64,000 nucleotides of DNA from Brachypodium distachyon (Eukaryota; Streptophyta; Magnoliopsida; Poales; Poaceae). How positions within the stretch are numbered: the first letter of the stretch is position 1; each line of letters starts with the position of its first letter. The notes under the pieces are model-generated. The model saw only the letters and a list, made by a program, of their open reading frames with translations. It had not been told where the DNA came from and ran no database searches. Positions 53,457 through 63,757 of this stretch are shown piece after piece. The stretch is from contig NC_016131.3 in the NCBI RefSeq assembly GCF_000005505.3, positions 52,437,355-52,501,354 on the forward strand, in the 5' to 3' direction. The position numbers and the translations under genes are program-made.

Positions 53457-54522
53457 TTGGAACTGAGCCGTGGAATCTGATGTACCTAAAGCTTCATTTA
53501 TGGTCACTGCTGGATGCATCCCATGATTGATTCAGGCACTTTCAAATCCTGTGGCATTTCTCCCTCTACTGTTTGCGTGAGATAGACTTGAGCAACATGG
53601 GCTAGTTGGGCTTTTCTTACTGTTTCTCAGCGCAATTTGACCGGCAGCCAACGCCGCTCTTACCTCATTTAATTCTACGCAGTACTACTACTCAACCAGC
53701 TAAACCATATTAGGAGAGACCTGTCATGCTTTACGAGATCAAACTGTCGACTAGCGGGAAATAGCTTTCAATTCCAGACCCCAAACTTTACGCTGACCGG
53801 CAGCCGGCAGCGGGCCTGTACTTGCTTGTGCATCGGTATCATGGATCGTATGGGAACAATCAAGGAAAGAATAATCTCTAGTGGCTGCGCAGCCTTGAAA
53901 GATGTCCCAGTCGTTCGAGGGCCGACGGCTAAGGACATGGTCATATTTTCGAATCAACTTACAGGTTTATGTTTATAAGGCTTTTCTTTATAATCCTGAA
54001 AATCACTGAAATGACTTAACAAGGACTTGCTACCTGTGGTTCAGTGCACTTTCTGTCAATCAAAACGTGGCAACCACCTTACATTATACCAGATCAAATT
54101 GGACTACATAAGCTTAATTTACTGCTAAATACACTTTGTTCTCCAATCTCTTCTTAACAGTAAGCAGCCCTGTCTGCTGGCTTCTGTAACATATAGCAAC
54201 CATAATGTAGCCGTTAGTTGCCTAAAAAAATAATAATGTAGCAGTTGTGCAGTTGATGCGTCGCTCAGATCTCCATTCGATGACCAATAAGCTCATATTC
54301 AGATATGGTTTCCAGAAGACCTATCCTTGGAATCACAGTAAAAAGCCTCTATGAGGTATGCTAAGAATACGATAATTGATCAGCACAGCTAATTGACACT
54401 TGACAGCTCATATAAATGCAATTATCCACTTGTTACAAAAGAAAGATAAACTGAAGCTCACAATACTATCACTCACTCTTTCAGTAAAAACATAGATTTA
54501 TATGAGACTTTCAGCTACAAAA
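53457..54522. other. Spacer between NB-ARC copies 1 and 2
   Basis: Holds the 5' flank of copy 1, which has GACTTGAGCAACATGGGCTA and a later segment similar to the 5' flank of copy 2, and the 3' flank of copy 2 (54237-54440). This repeated layout shows the two genes arose by tandem duplication. No extra gene was seen. Confidence 0.65.
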
Positions 54523-56013
54523 TTAACCACAACTAACACACTTATTATTCAGAGAGCGCTTCCTCTTGAAAACTCTAGCCTGTGATTTACGAATTTCACA
54601 AGTATAGATGTAGCAATGGTAGGGTGGTATCTGAGACTTCCATGCAAGGATCTTAAATATCCCATCAGGCTTGACGCCTCCATACACCACATCTTGAATT
54701 GTAATCTCCGGAATTTCCTCTTGAGGAGAGCACGTATCAGAAATAAAAAGATCTTCACCACTATTTTCACCCAGCATTGCCATATATGTAGGTTTATTTT
54801 CATCAACCAAATCACAAGGATGCTCACCATACATGGAGATATGTTTTGCTACAGACCGTCTCATGAATTCCAGAACCTTGCACCAATAATTCATGTTAAA
54901 ATTACCTCCTAGTAGGCGAGAGATGACGTGTGCAGCAAGCAGAGATCCATTCAGCATCTTTGCTATCTCCATTGCCAAATATGCAAGTCTAGGATGCATC
55001 TCAGGATTTGTGCTTCCAAACGTTATCACCTTGAAGAAATACCAGTATGCTTCATGAGGCAGAGGCTTCAGAATCAGAGCCTGTCTTGTCCCAAGCTTTG
55101 TGATCTTGTCAGACCGGCTTGTGATTATGATCTTACTACCACTTGCAGTTAACCTTTTAGAGAGAGAACACAGGCATTGCCATAAATCTACACTGAGTTC
55201 GCCATCAACCTCAAAAACAATTAGCAATTTCTTGTTCTGCTTATGTCTTATTGGACATCCATCTGTCAAAATGGCTATATCTTCATCTCTGAAATTACTG
55301 TTTCCGAAGAAAGCAATCTGTGAGAAATGATCCCGGACTCTTTCGTCGTTGCAGACATGAGCGACAAGGGTGCTCTTTCCAGATCTCCCTGGACCAACAA
55401 TTGGTAGGACATCAAACCTGTCAAGACTATTAATGCAAGGTTGTGTGTGCAACAGGAAGTTTATGACTAGTTCCATCTCCATCTGGCGGCCAAACATGCA
55501 CTTCTCCAGCAAGAGATGCATGTTATAAGGTTGGCGGTGCAGGCGAGGATATGTTGTCAAGAACATTATCGACTCATGGAAATCAAGAACCATGGTTCTC
55601 AAACTGTTAAGGACATCTTCAGCTTGAAGTCCTTGTGAAGTTTCTGTGCTGTTACTGCTGCTGCTGCTAGATAGACAAAGATGTTTTGCATAACTGAATT
55701 TGGACAGATTCCAAGAGTGATTCAGCACCTGATGATCTTCAGCTTTGTTTTCCTTTATAGCTCTGTATCTGAAGGTGTCGAGCACATAGTAACCTTGATA
55801 CATGGCATCCCTCAGCTTGCTCAGCTGCCGAAGCATCGCTTGGTTTGTGATGTGTCGTCCTTCAGCTTCATCGATGATGACCTGCGCTCGGAGTAGAATG
55901 CTCTCCAGGTTAACCTCCACCGTCCGCGCCTGCTTCTTGGAGTACCTGTCGATGAACAGACTCATGGATCTTGTAGCGAGTTCACCCAACACTGCAGAAA
56001 CGAAGATGTCCAT
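54523..56013 (-). CDS. NB-ARC protein without LRRs, tandem copy 2
   Basis: One exon, 496 residues from the conserved start MDIFVSAVLGELATRSMSLF (an upstream ATG at 56124 would add 37). It is a close paralogue of copy 1: the same P-loop GPGRSGKST, kinase-2-like LLIVFEVD, RNBS-B SKIIITSRS, no GLPL, no LRR. It differs in a Ser-rich loop near residue 140 (SSSSSSNS) and in an insertion before the LFISD segment near the C-terminus (GENSGED). The C-terminal tail ends KRKRSLNNKCVSCG. The frame is intact, so it is probably a functional gene. Confidence 0.86.
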   Translation of the reverse strand: MDIFVSAVLGELATRSMSLFIDRYSKKQARTVEVNLESILLRAQVIIDEAEGRHITNQAMLRQLSKLRDAMYQGYYVLDTFRYRAIKENKAEDHQVLNHSWNLSKFSYAKHLCLSSSSSSNSTETSQGLQAEDVLNSLRTMVLDFHESIMFLTTYPRLHRQPYNMHLLLEKCMFGRQMEMELVINFLLHTQPCINSLDRFDVLPIVGPGRSGKSTLVAHVCNDERVRDHFSQIAFFGNSNFRDEDIAILTDGCPIRHKQNKKLLIVFEVDGELSVDLWQCLCSLSKRLTASGSKIIITSRSDKITKLGTRQALILKPLPHEAYWYFFKVITFGSTNPEMHPRLAYLAMEIAKMLNGSLLAAHVISRLLGGNFNMNYWCKVLEFMRRSVAKHISMYGEHPCDLVDENKPTYMAMLGENSGEDLFISDTCSPQEEIPEITIQDVVYGGVKPDGIFKILAWKSQIPPYHCYIYTCEIRKSQARVFKRKRSLNNKCVSCG

Positions 56014-56714
56014 TTGGAATTTCAGAGCGCTGCTGCACTGTGCTGTGGAATTTGGTGTCTCTGAAACTCTTTGGTATGCCTTTATAGTTGGTTTCTGCCT
56101 TTTCTGGTCATTGCTGGTCAACAAAGTGATAGTTTTACATCATGGTTAAAACTTACGACAACACGTGTTTTACCAATTTACCGTAGAATATTCCTGAAGA
56201 CTAATGCAATTGCGTCCAATCAACTGTCTTCCTGAAATAGACATGAGCAACATGGACAACTTGACCTCTCCCTATCCTGGTTTTCAGTACGACAATGACG
56301 CAAATGGCCGTGCAGCCTACGCTGCGTCGCTGCCATGGTGTCGCCTACTTAGACGTAGTCATCCAAAGAGGAAAAATAGATCGGCTCACGAATTCAACCT
56401 GCAAGCGCGTAGATCGAGAAGTGCTTTCAACACGATAAATCCAAGGTTTCAACTCCAGATCCCAGAATTTCTACCTAGATGGGGAAAACCCCGCGGTACG
56501 GTCTCGCTACGCCGACAAACACTCGACCGATGGGGCGCCAGAATGTGGGGGCGGAGCCGGCGGCTGGGTTGTCCATGGCCACCCGCCGGGCGCCCGGACC
56601 CCGGAGTTGCTTGTGCATTGGAACCGTCGATCTAATGGGGACAGCCATGGATGGCTTGACAGGATATGTGTTGACTGATCATTTCTGCTGCTCCCCCAGT
56701 ACTACTACTACTTT
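56014..56714. other. 5' flank of NB-ARC copy 2, also found duplicated at 60788-61085
   Basis: 56160-56455 matches 60788-61085 at high identity, sharing for example GACGCAAATGGCCGTGCAGC and CATCCAAAGAGGAAAAATAG. No gene. The plus ORF at 56204-56635 runs through it but its frame is not kept in the other copy. Confidence 0.7.
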
Positions 56715-57506
56715 GAGAGAATTACATGTATGCCACTCAAATTTTGCCCATACAACCAAGTGCTACTTAAAATTTTTTTGTTTCAAATTTGTCACTTAAA
56801 TTTTACATGAGGTACAAATATACCACTACCTCAGTTGACCATTAAGCAAGAATGAACAATTGTCGGTTTTTTTCATATCGAGCAAAATACCTCTGGATTC
56901 ACATGTTGAAGCAACCATGCTGAAGTAAACGTTTCTAACATCCGCCCCCTGCCTCCTAAAAAATCAAACGAAATTGTTTTAAATGCAAAACAATTTTTTT
57001 AACCAATCAATTTTGTCCACGGCGAAATTATCTGCTCGTCTACACGCGTGCGCGATTTGGCCGAAAAATACAAAATCTCACTCTCTGTTGCTCCCGTGCA
57101 GAAAATGTACTCGTAGGTAGTTAGTTGCATGCATGCTCACTGGGCGTTGATAAATGGTCCAATTTTTCTCATGCGCAACTACATGCGGCAGTTGAGATCG
57201 TGCGTGTGCCAGACTGTGCATGTGGCGTCTCGGATCGCACGGTCGGAAGTTGCGTTACTATTCGCTCTGGGCAATATACACCCTATATAAAAAACGGAGG
57301 GCGACTTTGTTGTAAAGGAAATCAATATACTGGTTGGGGGTAAAATTGTTTTTTCATCTCTTACATGACGGTCAACTAGCGGTCAACTGACGGTAGTGGC
57401 ATATTTATACCCAATGCAAAATTTGAGTGGCAAATTTGGAACAAAAAATTCTGAGTGGCACTTGGTCATATGAGCAAAATTTGAGTGGCAAATATGAAAT
57501 TCTCTC
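56715..57506. mobile_element. Non-autonomous MULE-like element, 792 bp, with 9-bp target duplication
   Basis: Inverted ends of about 130 bp start GAGAGAATTACATGTATGCC and finish in GGCAAATATGAAATTCTCTC. The 9-bp TACTACTTT occurs directly before (56706-56714) and after (57507-57515) the element. Nine-base duplications with long TIRs are the signature of Mutator-like elements. The interior has no transposase. Confidence 0.9.
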
Positions 57507-57594
57507 TACTACTTTTGAGTCATAGCGGACGTGAGCCGGATTGAAGGTTTCAAGCCAAATGTTGGCTCATTTGACGCATAATTTTCCACATTTT

Positions 57595-58443
57595 TTTTGA
57601 AGCACACATATTATATTAACCAATAAAACAGAGTACACAAGTGCACATACAAGCGGAAACAATCAGATAGACTAGCACGAAACAGTTGTCCAGGAAACTT
57701 TGCATAGAGAACCCCAAACAAAAGAATATCACTAGAAAGCCCCTCTGGGTCCTTGCAAACAACCAGACTTGAAACCACTCTCCATCACCAGCGCCGTCGG
57801 GACGCACGCCGAAGAAAGAGCCAGAATACCAGCGATCCAAAATCCAGGTGAACGCCATAGCCATGAAGGCGTTGTGAACCGAAGACCAAACCTGCAAAAC
57901 AGGCACTTGATGATGTGGCGTGTCGGCCGAGGACATTCCCCACGGCGACCTGGACCCAGATTTGGCGTATCCCGCCGCCGTTGCCGGGGAAGAACGCCAA
58001 ATCCACTGCCGTCGGGCCACCAACCTTGTACCAGCACCAACTTGTCCAACCTGGCGGCACCACCAGGAGAGGCAGCAACCGGCAGACGCACGAAACAATG
58101 CTTTCACCGCTCTGAACGAACGATGAGCAGACGAGGCCATCGGTTCAGTGGTGCCGCCCGGGAGAGCGCCACCTGGTGAGGAAGAGACCGGGGCAACCTT
58201 ATTCGACACAGCACCAACCTCACCAATCTGGCGCTACTAGACGAAGATGAGACCCTAAACCTATAGAACCACTGCACGAGAACTAGAGCCCACACCCCTC
58301 CTCTAGCCGCCGGAGCAGCGGACGAAGGGGGGTGAAGATCACCGTCTCGCCGGTGTCCAAAGGAGTGCAAGAGCCACCCACTATCACCAGAGCCTGGCAA
58401 AAAGGAACCATAACCTGATGCCCTGGCCAACTTGTAATGGGGT
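57595..58443 (-). mobile_element. Poly(A) retroposon (LINE or SINE type), minus strand
   Basis: The left end is a run of T (57591-57598), the poly(A) tail of a minus-strand insertion, preceded by typical 3' tail sequence. CACATTT at 57588-57594 and at 58444-58450 could be the target duplication. The body is GC-rich towards 58440. ORFs in it (57616-58209) carry no domain I can name. Confidence 0.6.
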
Positions 58444-58610
58444 CACATTTGACCGTGCTTTCCTTGTAGATCGTTGCAAAGGATTAGTAACATTTTGTGT
58501 CCATTATCCACAAGACAAGGAGAGACATGCATACCGGTCATGGTAGCACATGTTGGTTCTTTCTCGTTCCATGTCTTAGCCATGCTCTTCGGTCAGGCAG
58601 CCGCCGTTTA

Positions 58611-60207
58611 GAGCATCTCCCCCATTCGGCGTCTGGCACGGCCGATTTTCAATCTGTTTGGGGGCTGTTGGCGGAAAAAAAATTGGGTTCTGTCGTGACC
58701 TAGCCACGGGTCCAATACCAAATCCCAAAAAATATAAACTTGGCAAAATTTCAGGATACTCGTCAAAATTTAACTGAACACGACGAAATTTAACTAAACA
58801 CCGGCAAATTTATTGCATAATTTGAAATTAGTAAACCCTCGCCCTAGTCGGAGTAGGCGTTGAGGTAGGCGTCGAAGTCGGAGTCCTCGCCGTTGCCGTC
58901 GAGGACGATGACGCGGGGCTCCGTCTTCATCACCGACTTCTTCTTTGCCGCCGCCGCCATCTTCTCGGGCGCCTCGCTCCAGGCGAGGGCTTCGGCGTCC
59001 GTCATTGTGAGGCCGAGGCGGTGTGCCTCCTCGGCCTCGCTGGCTGGCGCGCTCCGCCGCCAGCATCCCCCGGAATTGCTCCGGGTCATCGTCGCGGCGG
59101 AACTCGAGCGCCCGGTGCTCGTCTTCTGCCTCCAGCACCCACACCGTCTCCGGCTTTGGCCGGACGAGGCAGAGGTGGCCGCGCAGCGTCGACGGTGCCC
59201 GGCACCCACGAGAGGAGCCGAGCTCGTCCTTGATGAGGCGCATAGACAGCGGCGTTCGTGCCGCCGTCGAGGAGGAAGAGGAGGCGGAGGCAGAGGAGGA
59301 GCCACCGAACGCGTTGCCGAGGAAGAAGCGGTGGCGTCCTGCCGGCAGGTACTATAGCAGCGGTTGGTTCCTAGCGGCGATGTGAGCCAGCACCCCGTCC
59401 AGTGTCCCCCCCCCCACACACACAACTAGATTCGCTGGCCCGCGGCGGCACCACGCCCTCGTAGCGGGCCAGCTGCAACGCGTGGCGATGCTCGAAGAAC
59501 ACCGCCAACTCCATGCTGGTGAGGCGCCGCACCGGCGTGATCTCGTTCAAGAACGCCTCGGTGATCGCCGCCTGCCTCTTGGGCCCGTGAGGCATCGACG
59601 GCGTCGGAATGCCGTCAACGCTCAGCAGCCACACACTGGGGAGGCGGGTGTCTGGTGTGCAGGGGTATCCACCGCGGTGGAGGGCCTCGATCGGCCTCCT
59701 CCACGGTGAGCCAGCGGCGGCGCCATCCATTCTATCGGCGGAAGGTGGAGGGCGAGAGAGCAGAATGGCGGGGAGGAGGGCGAGAGGACGAGCGGCGCGT
59801 GCCCTCGGCCCGGCGATGCTTTTATAGGCGGGAAATGCATACCGGCGGCCAGTGTGAACACGACGGTAATGGGCATTGGGAATGCGTGTGGGCGCGCCGT
59901 GCGGCAACCGACTAGAAGCGACGGCGTTTTGACCCAGCGAACCGCCTTTACTCGCCTTAGGAGCCAAAGGCAAGCTGGTAAAGATGATTAATGCCGCTGA
60001 CAGGGCAGGCTCGCCACATTAACGCGCGAAGCTGCCTCTCCTTGGGTTGGGTTCGGCCTTGAGGCGCTGACGCTGAAGTCGGGCGCGTCGGACGAAAAAA
60101 CAAATTGGGGGCCGCGACTGGGTCAGCTTTTTTGCGTCGGCACGCCCATCCGCCCCGCCCCCCAAGCCCGTTTAGTGGGCTTTTAGGAGCCTCGGCTGGA
60201 GATGCTC
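58611..60207. mobile_element. 1.6-kb GC-rich element with PIF/Harbinger-like ends
   Basis: Ends GAGCATCTCC (58611) and GGAGATGCTC (60207) are inverted, and TTA is duplicated at both sides (58608-58610 and 60208-60210). Three-base TTA duplication and short TIRs fit PIF/Harbinger. The interior is GC-rich and carries the decayed protein-coding passenger at 58844-59730. No transposase or Myb-like protein is present. Confidence 0.8.
58844..59730 (-). pseudogene. Decayed passenger gene in the Harbinger-like element
   Basis: Starting at ATG 59730, one frame gives MDGAAAGSPWRRPIEALHRG and runs to a stop at 59371. Coding-like sequence then continues in other frames: LRGHLCLVRPKPETVWVLEA with ALEFRRDDDPEQFRGMLAAE, and finally AHRLGLTMTDAEALAWSEA and a stop-proximal SDFDAYLNAYSD. 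The pieces together look like one acidic protein with at least two frameshifts. A TATAAAA box lies at 59820-59826 on this strand, about 90 bp before the ATG. I recall similar GC-rich repeated genes in grass genomes, but no function is known to me. Confidence 0.6.
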
Positions 60208-61120
60208 TTACTGCTGAACAAGGACTCACACAATCTATGATTTCAATGTTACTGCAATTTTACACTGCTTTGGATTTTAACTATATATTGTTACATGATG
60301 GTATAAGCAAAATGTCAAACCCAAAAACATATAAATAAGTTGTAAAAAGCTTAAAATGCATTAGTTGTACAGTGGTGTGGTTTCTCAGATCTCCATTTGA
60401 CGGCCAAAAAGTTCTTCCATCGACATCAGGGAGCCTCTGCAGCTCTGCTCCGAGTCCTTTTGAGCTGAGCTAAAAGTAAAACCATCGACAAGTACAACAT
60501 AATTGGCAGCTCGTAAAAATGCAAGTATCCACTTATTCCCCCAAAAAACTAGACAACAATTATTCTTTCGGTAGAAACATATTCTTTTGGTTCCTAAATG
60601 TAAGAAGCTCTAAGCCTCTAACTTTGTCATGACTCCAACTTTTTAAATTTTGATCAAGTTTATAGAAAATGTAGCAACATCTACGACTCTAAATTTGTTA
60701 TATTAAATCCGTCATGACATACTTATAGATGTTGATACATTTTCCTATAATCTTCACCGGACTTCAAAAAGTGTGACCAATTTAACAGTACGTGTTTTGC
60801 CAATTTACCGTAGAATATGCTTTTTTTTTGCTTGAAGACTAATGCATCCAATTCACTCTCTTCATGAGACAGACATGAGCAACATGGGCAACTTGACCTC
60901 TTCATATCCTGTTTTTTCACAGCAATGACGCAAATGGCCGTGCAGCCTACGCTGCGTCGCTGCCATAGTGCCATGGTGTCCCCTACTTATTAGTCATCCA
61001 AAGAGGAAAAATAGATCGGGCTCATGAATTCAAACTGCAAACGCGTAAATCGAGAAGAGCTTTCAACACGATAAATCCAAAATTATCCATGCCTAATACC
61101 AATATTATTCAGATCGAGAG
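60208..61120. other. Scar region of a deleted NB-ARC copy
   Basis: 60361-60545 matches the 3' flank of NB-ARC copies 1 and 2, and 60788-61085 matches the 5' flank of copy 2, but no coding sequence lies between them. A MITE-like AT-rich segment (about 60590-60780) with GATCAAGTTTATAGAAAA lies between. Together this looks like a copy that lost its coding part. Confidence 0.65.
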
Positions 61121-61524
61121 CTAGCGTTTCCTCTTGACGACTCTAGTTAGCGGCTCACGAACCTCACAAGTATAGATGTAGCAATAGTTTGGTGGTATCG
61201 GAGACTTCCATCCAAGGACCTTGAATATCCCGTGTGGCGTGATGCATCCATATGTCACATCAGCCATTGTTATCTCTGGAACTTCCTCTTGAGAAGAGCA
61301 TGTATCATAAAATAAAAAGATGTAGTCCATTCCCACCCAGTCTTCGAACATATGTAGGTTTGGTTTCATCGATGAGATCACAAGGATGTTCACCAATCCT
61401 AGAGAGATGTTTCTCAACAGACCTTCTCATGAATTTCAGAAGGTTGGACCAATAGTGTATGCTAAAATTCGCTCTAAGTAGGCGAGCGATGCTGTTGGCA
61501 GCAACCAAAGATCCAGTCAGCACC
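61121..61524 (-). pseudogene. NB-ARC copy 3, 3' part, broken by a frameshift and a LINE
   Basis: From the LINE junction the frame reads VLTGSLVAANSIARLLRANF, matching copies 1 and 2 after the RNBS-B region, then continues through GEHPCDLIDETKPTYV. Near 61310 the frame shifts; the continuation DTCSSQEEVPEITMADVTYG lies in another frame and ends KRKR. The N-terminal half is not in this window: it should lie beyond the LINE, past 64000. A non-functional relative of the array. Confidence 0.85.
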
Positions 61525-61895
61525 TTTTTTTTTGACTGAAAGTTGTAGGAAAGGCTCCGACAGCATATATTTATATTAATAAAGGAAAGATATTTACAAG
61601 AGTACAAGGAGGGGGGGAGAGGGGAGGGGGGGGGGGGGAGGTAGGAATCCAAAGGTGAACACTCTAACGAAGGAGCTCAGACTTGAATTCCTGAAACCAA
61701 ACTTGTCTAGAGGGCACGATCTAGTGAAAAATGTAGCCATTCCTTTGCTTCCAAATATGCCAGCATGCAGATATGAAAATCTCTTTGATACAGGATTTAG
61801 GCGCTTGGGATTGGATATGCCAACAGATATAGCCAAAGGAGCCCCTTGGGATAGTGAAGTTAATAATGTTCCATCATTCCAAGCTAAAAGGACAT

Positions 61896-62465
61896 CTAAA
61901 GAAGAGGTGATCGCTGGTTTCTCTTGAGTTGGATGAGCATAGGACACAAGAAACCACACCATCCCTGTTGCAGTTTCTTTCTTTCCATGACATCCCTAGT
62001 ATTGAGTCTGTCAAGCGATAACAGCCAACAGAACCCCTTAATTTTAGGCACACATTTGTTCTTCCAAATCCAGGAAAAGGAGGCAAATCTTCCACAGTCC
62101 GTGAAGAGGTGCAAATAGAAGTGCTTTGTGAAAAAGAGACCATTGCCCTGGGAGCTCAACCAAAGATCACTTTCATTCAGGTCAGGGGACACTCCTCTAA
62201 CAATTTCCATGATCCTCCGCAAATCCTCAGAAGCCTCTGGAGAGAGAGGGAGATGAAAAAGTTCATATGGGTCTTCAATGGAGGAAAATTTCTGAAGGGA
62301 TATGGAGTCATCCTTGGCAAAGGAAAAGATTCTAGGAAACTTGGAACTCAAACAGCCCCCCTCTCCCAATCGTCCTTCCAAAAGGACACAGAAGATCCAT
62401 TGCCGGGCAAACATCGAGCAAAATCCTTGAATTCCGGAATAAGGGAAGTGAGATCCCTCCACCAA
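61896..62465 (-). pseudogene. LINE zf-RVT region
   Basis: The segment with KNKCVPKIKGFCWLLSLDRL is the zinc-binding reverse-transcriptase-associated domain found downstream of plant LINE reverse transcriptases. The second half (CVLCSSNSRETSDHLFFRCP) lies in another frame at 61874-62143, so there is a frameshift. Confidence 0.75.
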
Positions 62466-62878
62466 AAGGATCCCTTATGATCAAAACCTTCCGGAATGGT
62501 CGAGTTGTAGTAAGCACTCCAGATAAGCTTCACCCAGGGAGCCTCATGTTTGTTAAAGAATTTGAAAAGAAATTTCATGTGCTGGGTGTTATAAGCTTGC
62601 AAGTTAATAATCCCTAGTCCACCATTCCTCCTGGGCTTGCAGACCCGATCCCAAGCGACTAAGGCCATGCACTTTCCTGTGAATTCCGACTTGGTCCAGA
62701 GAGCAATCATACGCCTTTTATCCACAGCCTCAATGAAACCCTCTTGCACTTTGAGGATGCTAAGAGCATACGAGGGCAGAGAGGAGATAACATATTTGAC
62801 AATCTGGATGCGACCCCCAAAGGAAAGATAAGAAGAACAAACCGCCAAACGACGATCAATTCTATCAATAATGGGCAT
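62348..62878 (-). pseudogene. LINE connection region between reverse transcriptase and zf-RVT
   Basis: MPIIDRIDRRLAVCSSYLSF followed by SLPSYALSILKVQEG and AWDRVCKPRRNGGLGI are the usual landmarks of this LINE segment. The open frame of 176 codons ends before the zf-RVT part. Confidence 0.75.
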
Positions 62879-63085
62879 GATCTCCTATATTTTGGGTCGA
62901 GTAGTGCCTACCGGGAGACCCAGATATATGAAGGGAAAGGAACCAATTTTGCATCCAAACGTGCCCGCCAGGCAAGCAGCCTGAGAGGAAGAAAAGTTAA
63001 TGGGGATTAGGCAAGATTTGGCAAAATTCACTTGGAGTCCGGTAGCCTGAGCGAAAGACTCCAGGAGAGCCTTGAGGCAAAAGAG

Positions 63086-63757
63086 CTATCGACCAGAGGC
63101 TTTCATGAAAAGGAGAGTGTCGTCAGCATACTGAACTATAGGGAACTCTACATCACCATTCGGAAGAGGCAGATCAAGGAGGTGCATCTGGAAAGCACGG
63201 TTGACGATGGCTTGGAGCAGGTCAGCCGCTAGGACGAATAGGAGAGGTGAGAGAGGATCCCCCTGTCTCACACCCCTTTTACAATGGAAGAATTTCCCGG
63301 GGACACCATTAAGGAGCACAGCAGAAGTGCCTGAAGAAAGGATATTTTCGATCCAGCCAACCCATCTGTTGTCAAAACCAAGATGAAAGAGCATAGAGAT
63401 GATAGCAGAGTGATCTATGGTGTCAAAAGCTTTCTCAAAATCCAATTTAATCACCACAACCTCATGGCGAGAGTGTTTGCATTGATGAATATATTCCATA
63501 GTCCAAGCGAGGCAATCTTGAATCGAGCGTTGCTTAAGAAAGCCATATTGATTTCGATGAACCAGGTTAAGAATGACCCATTGAAGTCTATTGGCAAGAA
63601 TTTTGGTAATTAACTTGCGCCAGGAATTGAGGAGGGAGATAGGCTTGAAGTCATTTACGCTCTCCAGAGAGTGCACCTTAGGAATCGAGGTAATGAAAGA
63701 AGCATTGAGGCACTGAAGGTCGATATTGTGGTGGAAAAAGTCGTTACAGAGCGTCAA
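63086..63757 (-). pseudogene. LINE reverse transcriptase, interrupted frame
   Basis: Contains the RT fingers-palm: PISLLNSWRKLITKILANRL, NQYGFLKQRSIQDCLAWTM, LDFEKAFDTIDH and the catalytic QYADDTLLFM. The preceding block at 63754-63966 is in another frame; a single-base change in a T run near 63790 accounts for it. Not expected to be active. Confidence 0.85.

Noticed and set aside
57616..58430. Overlapping ORFs on both strands
   Set aside because: All lie within the retroposon and carry no recognisable domain.
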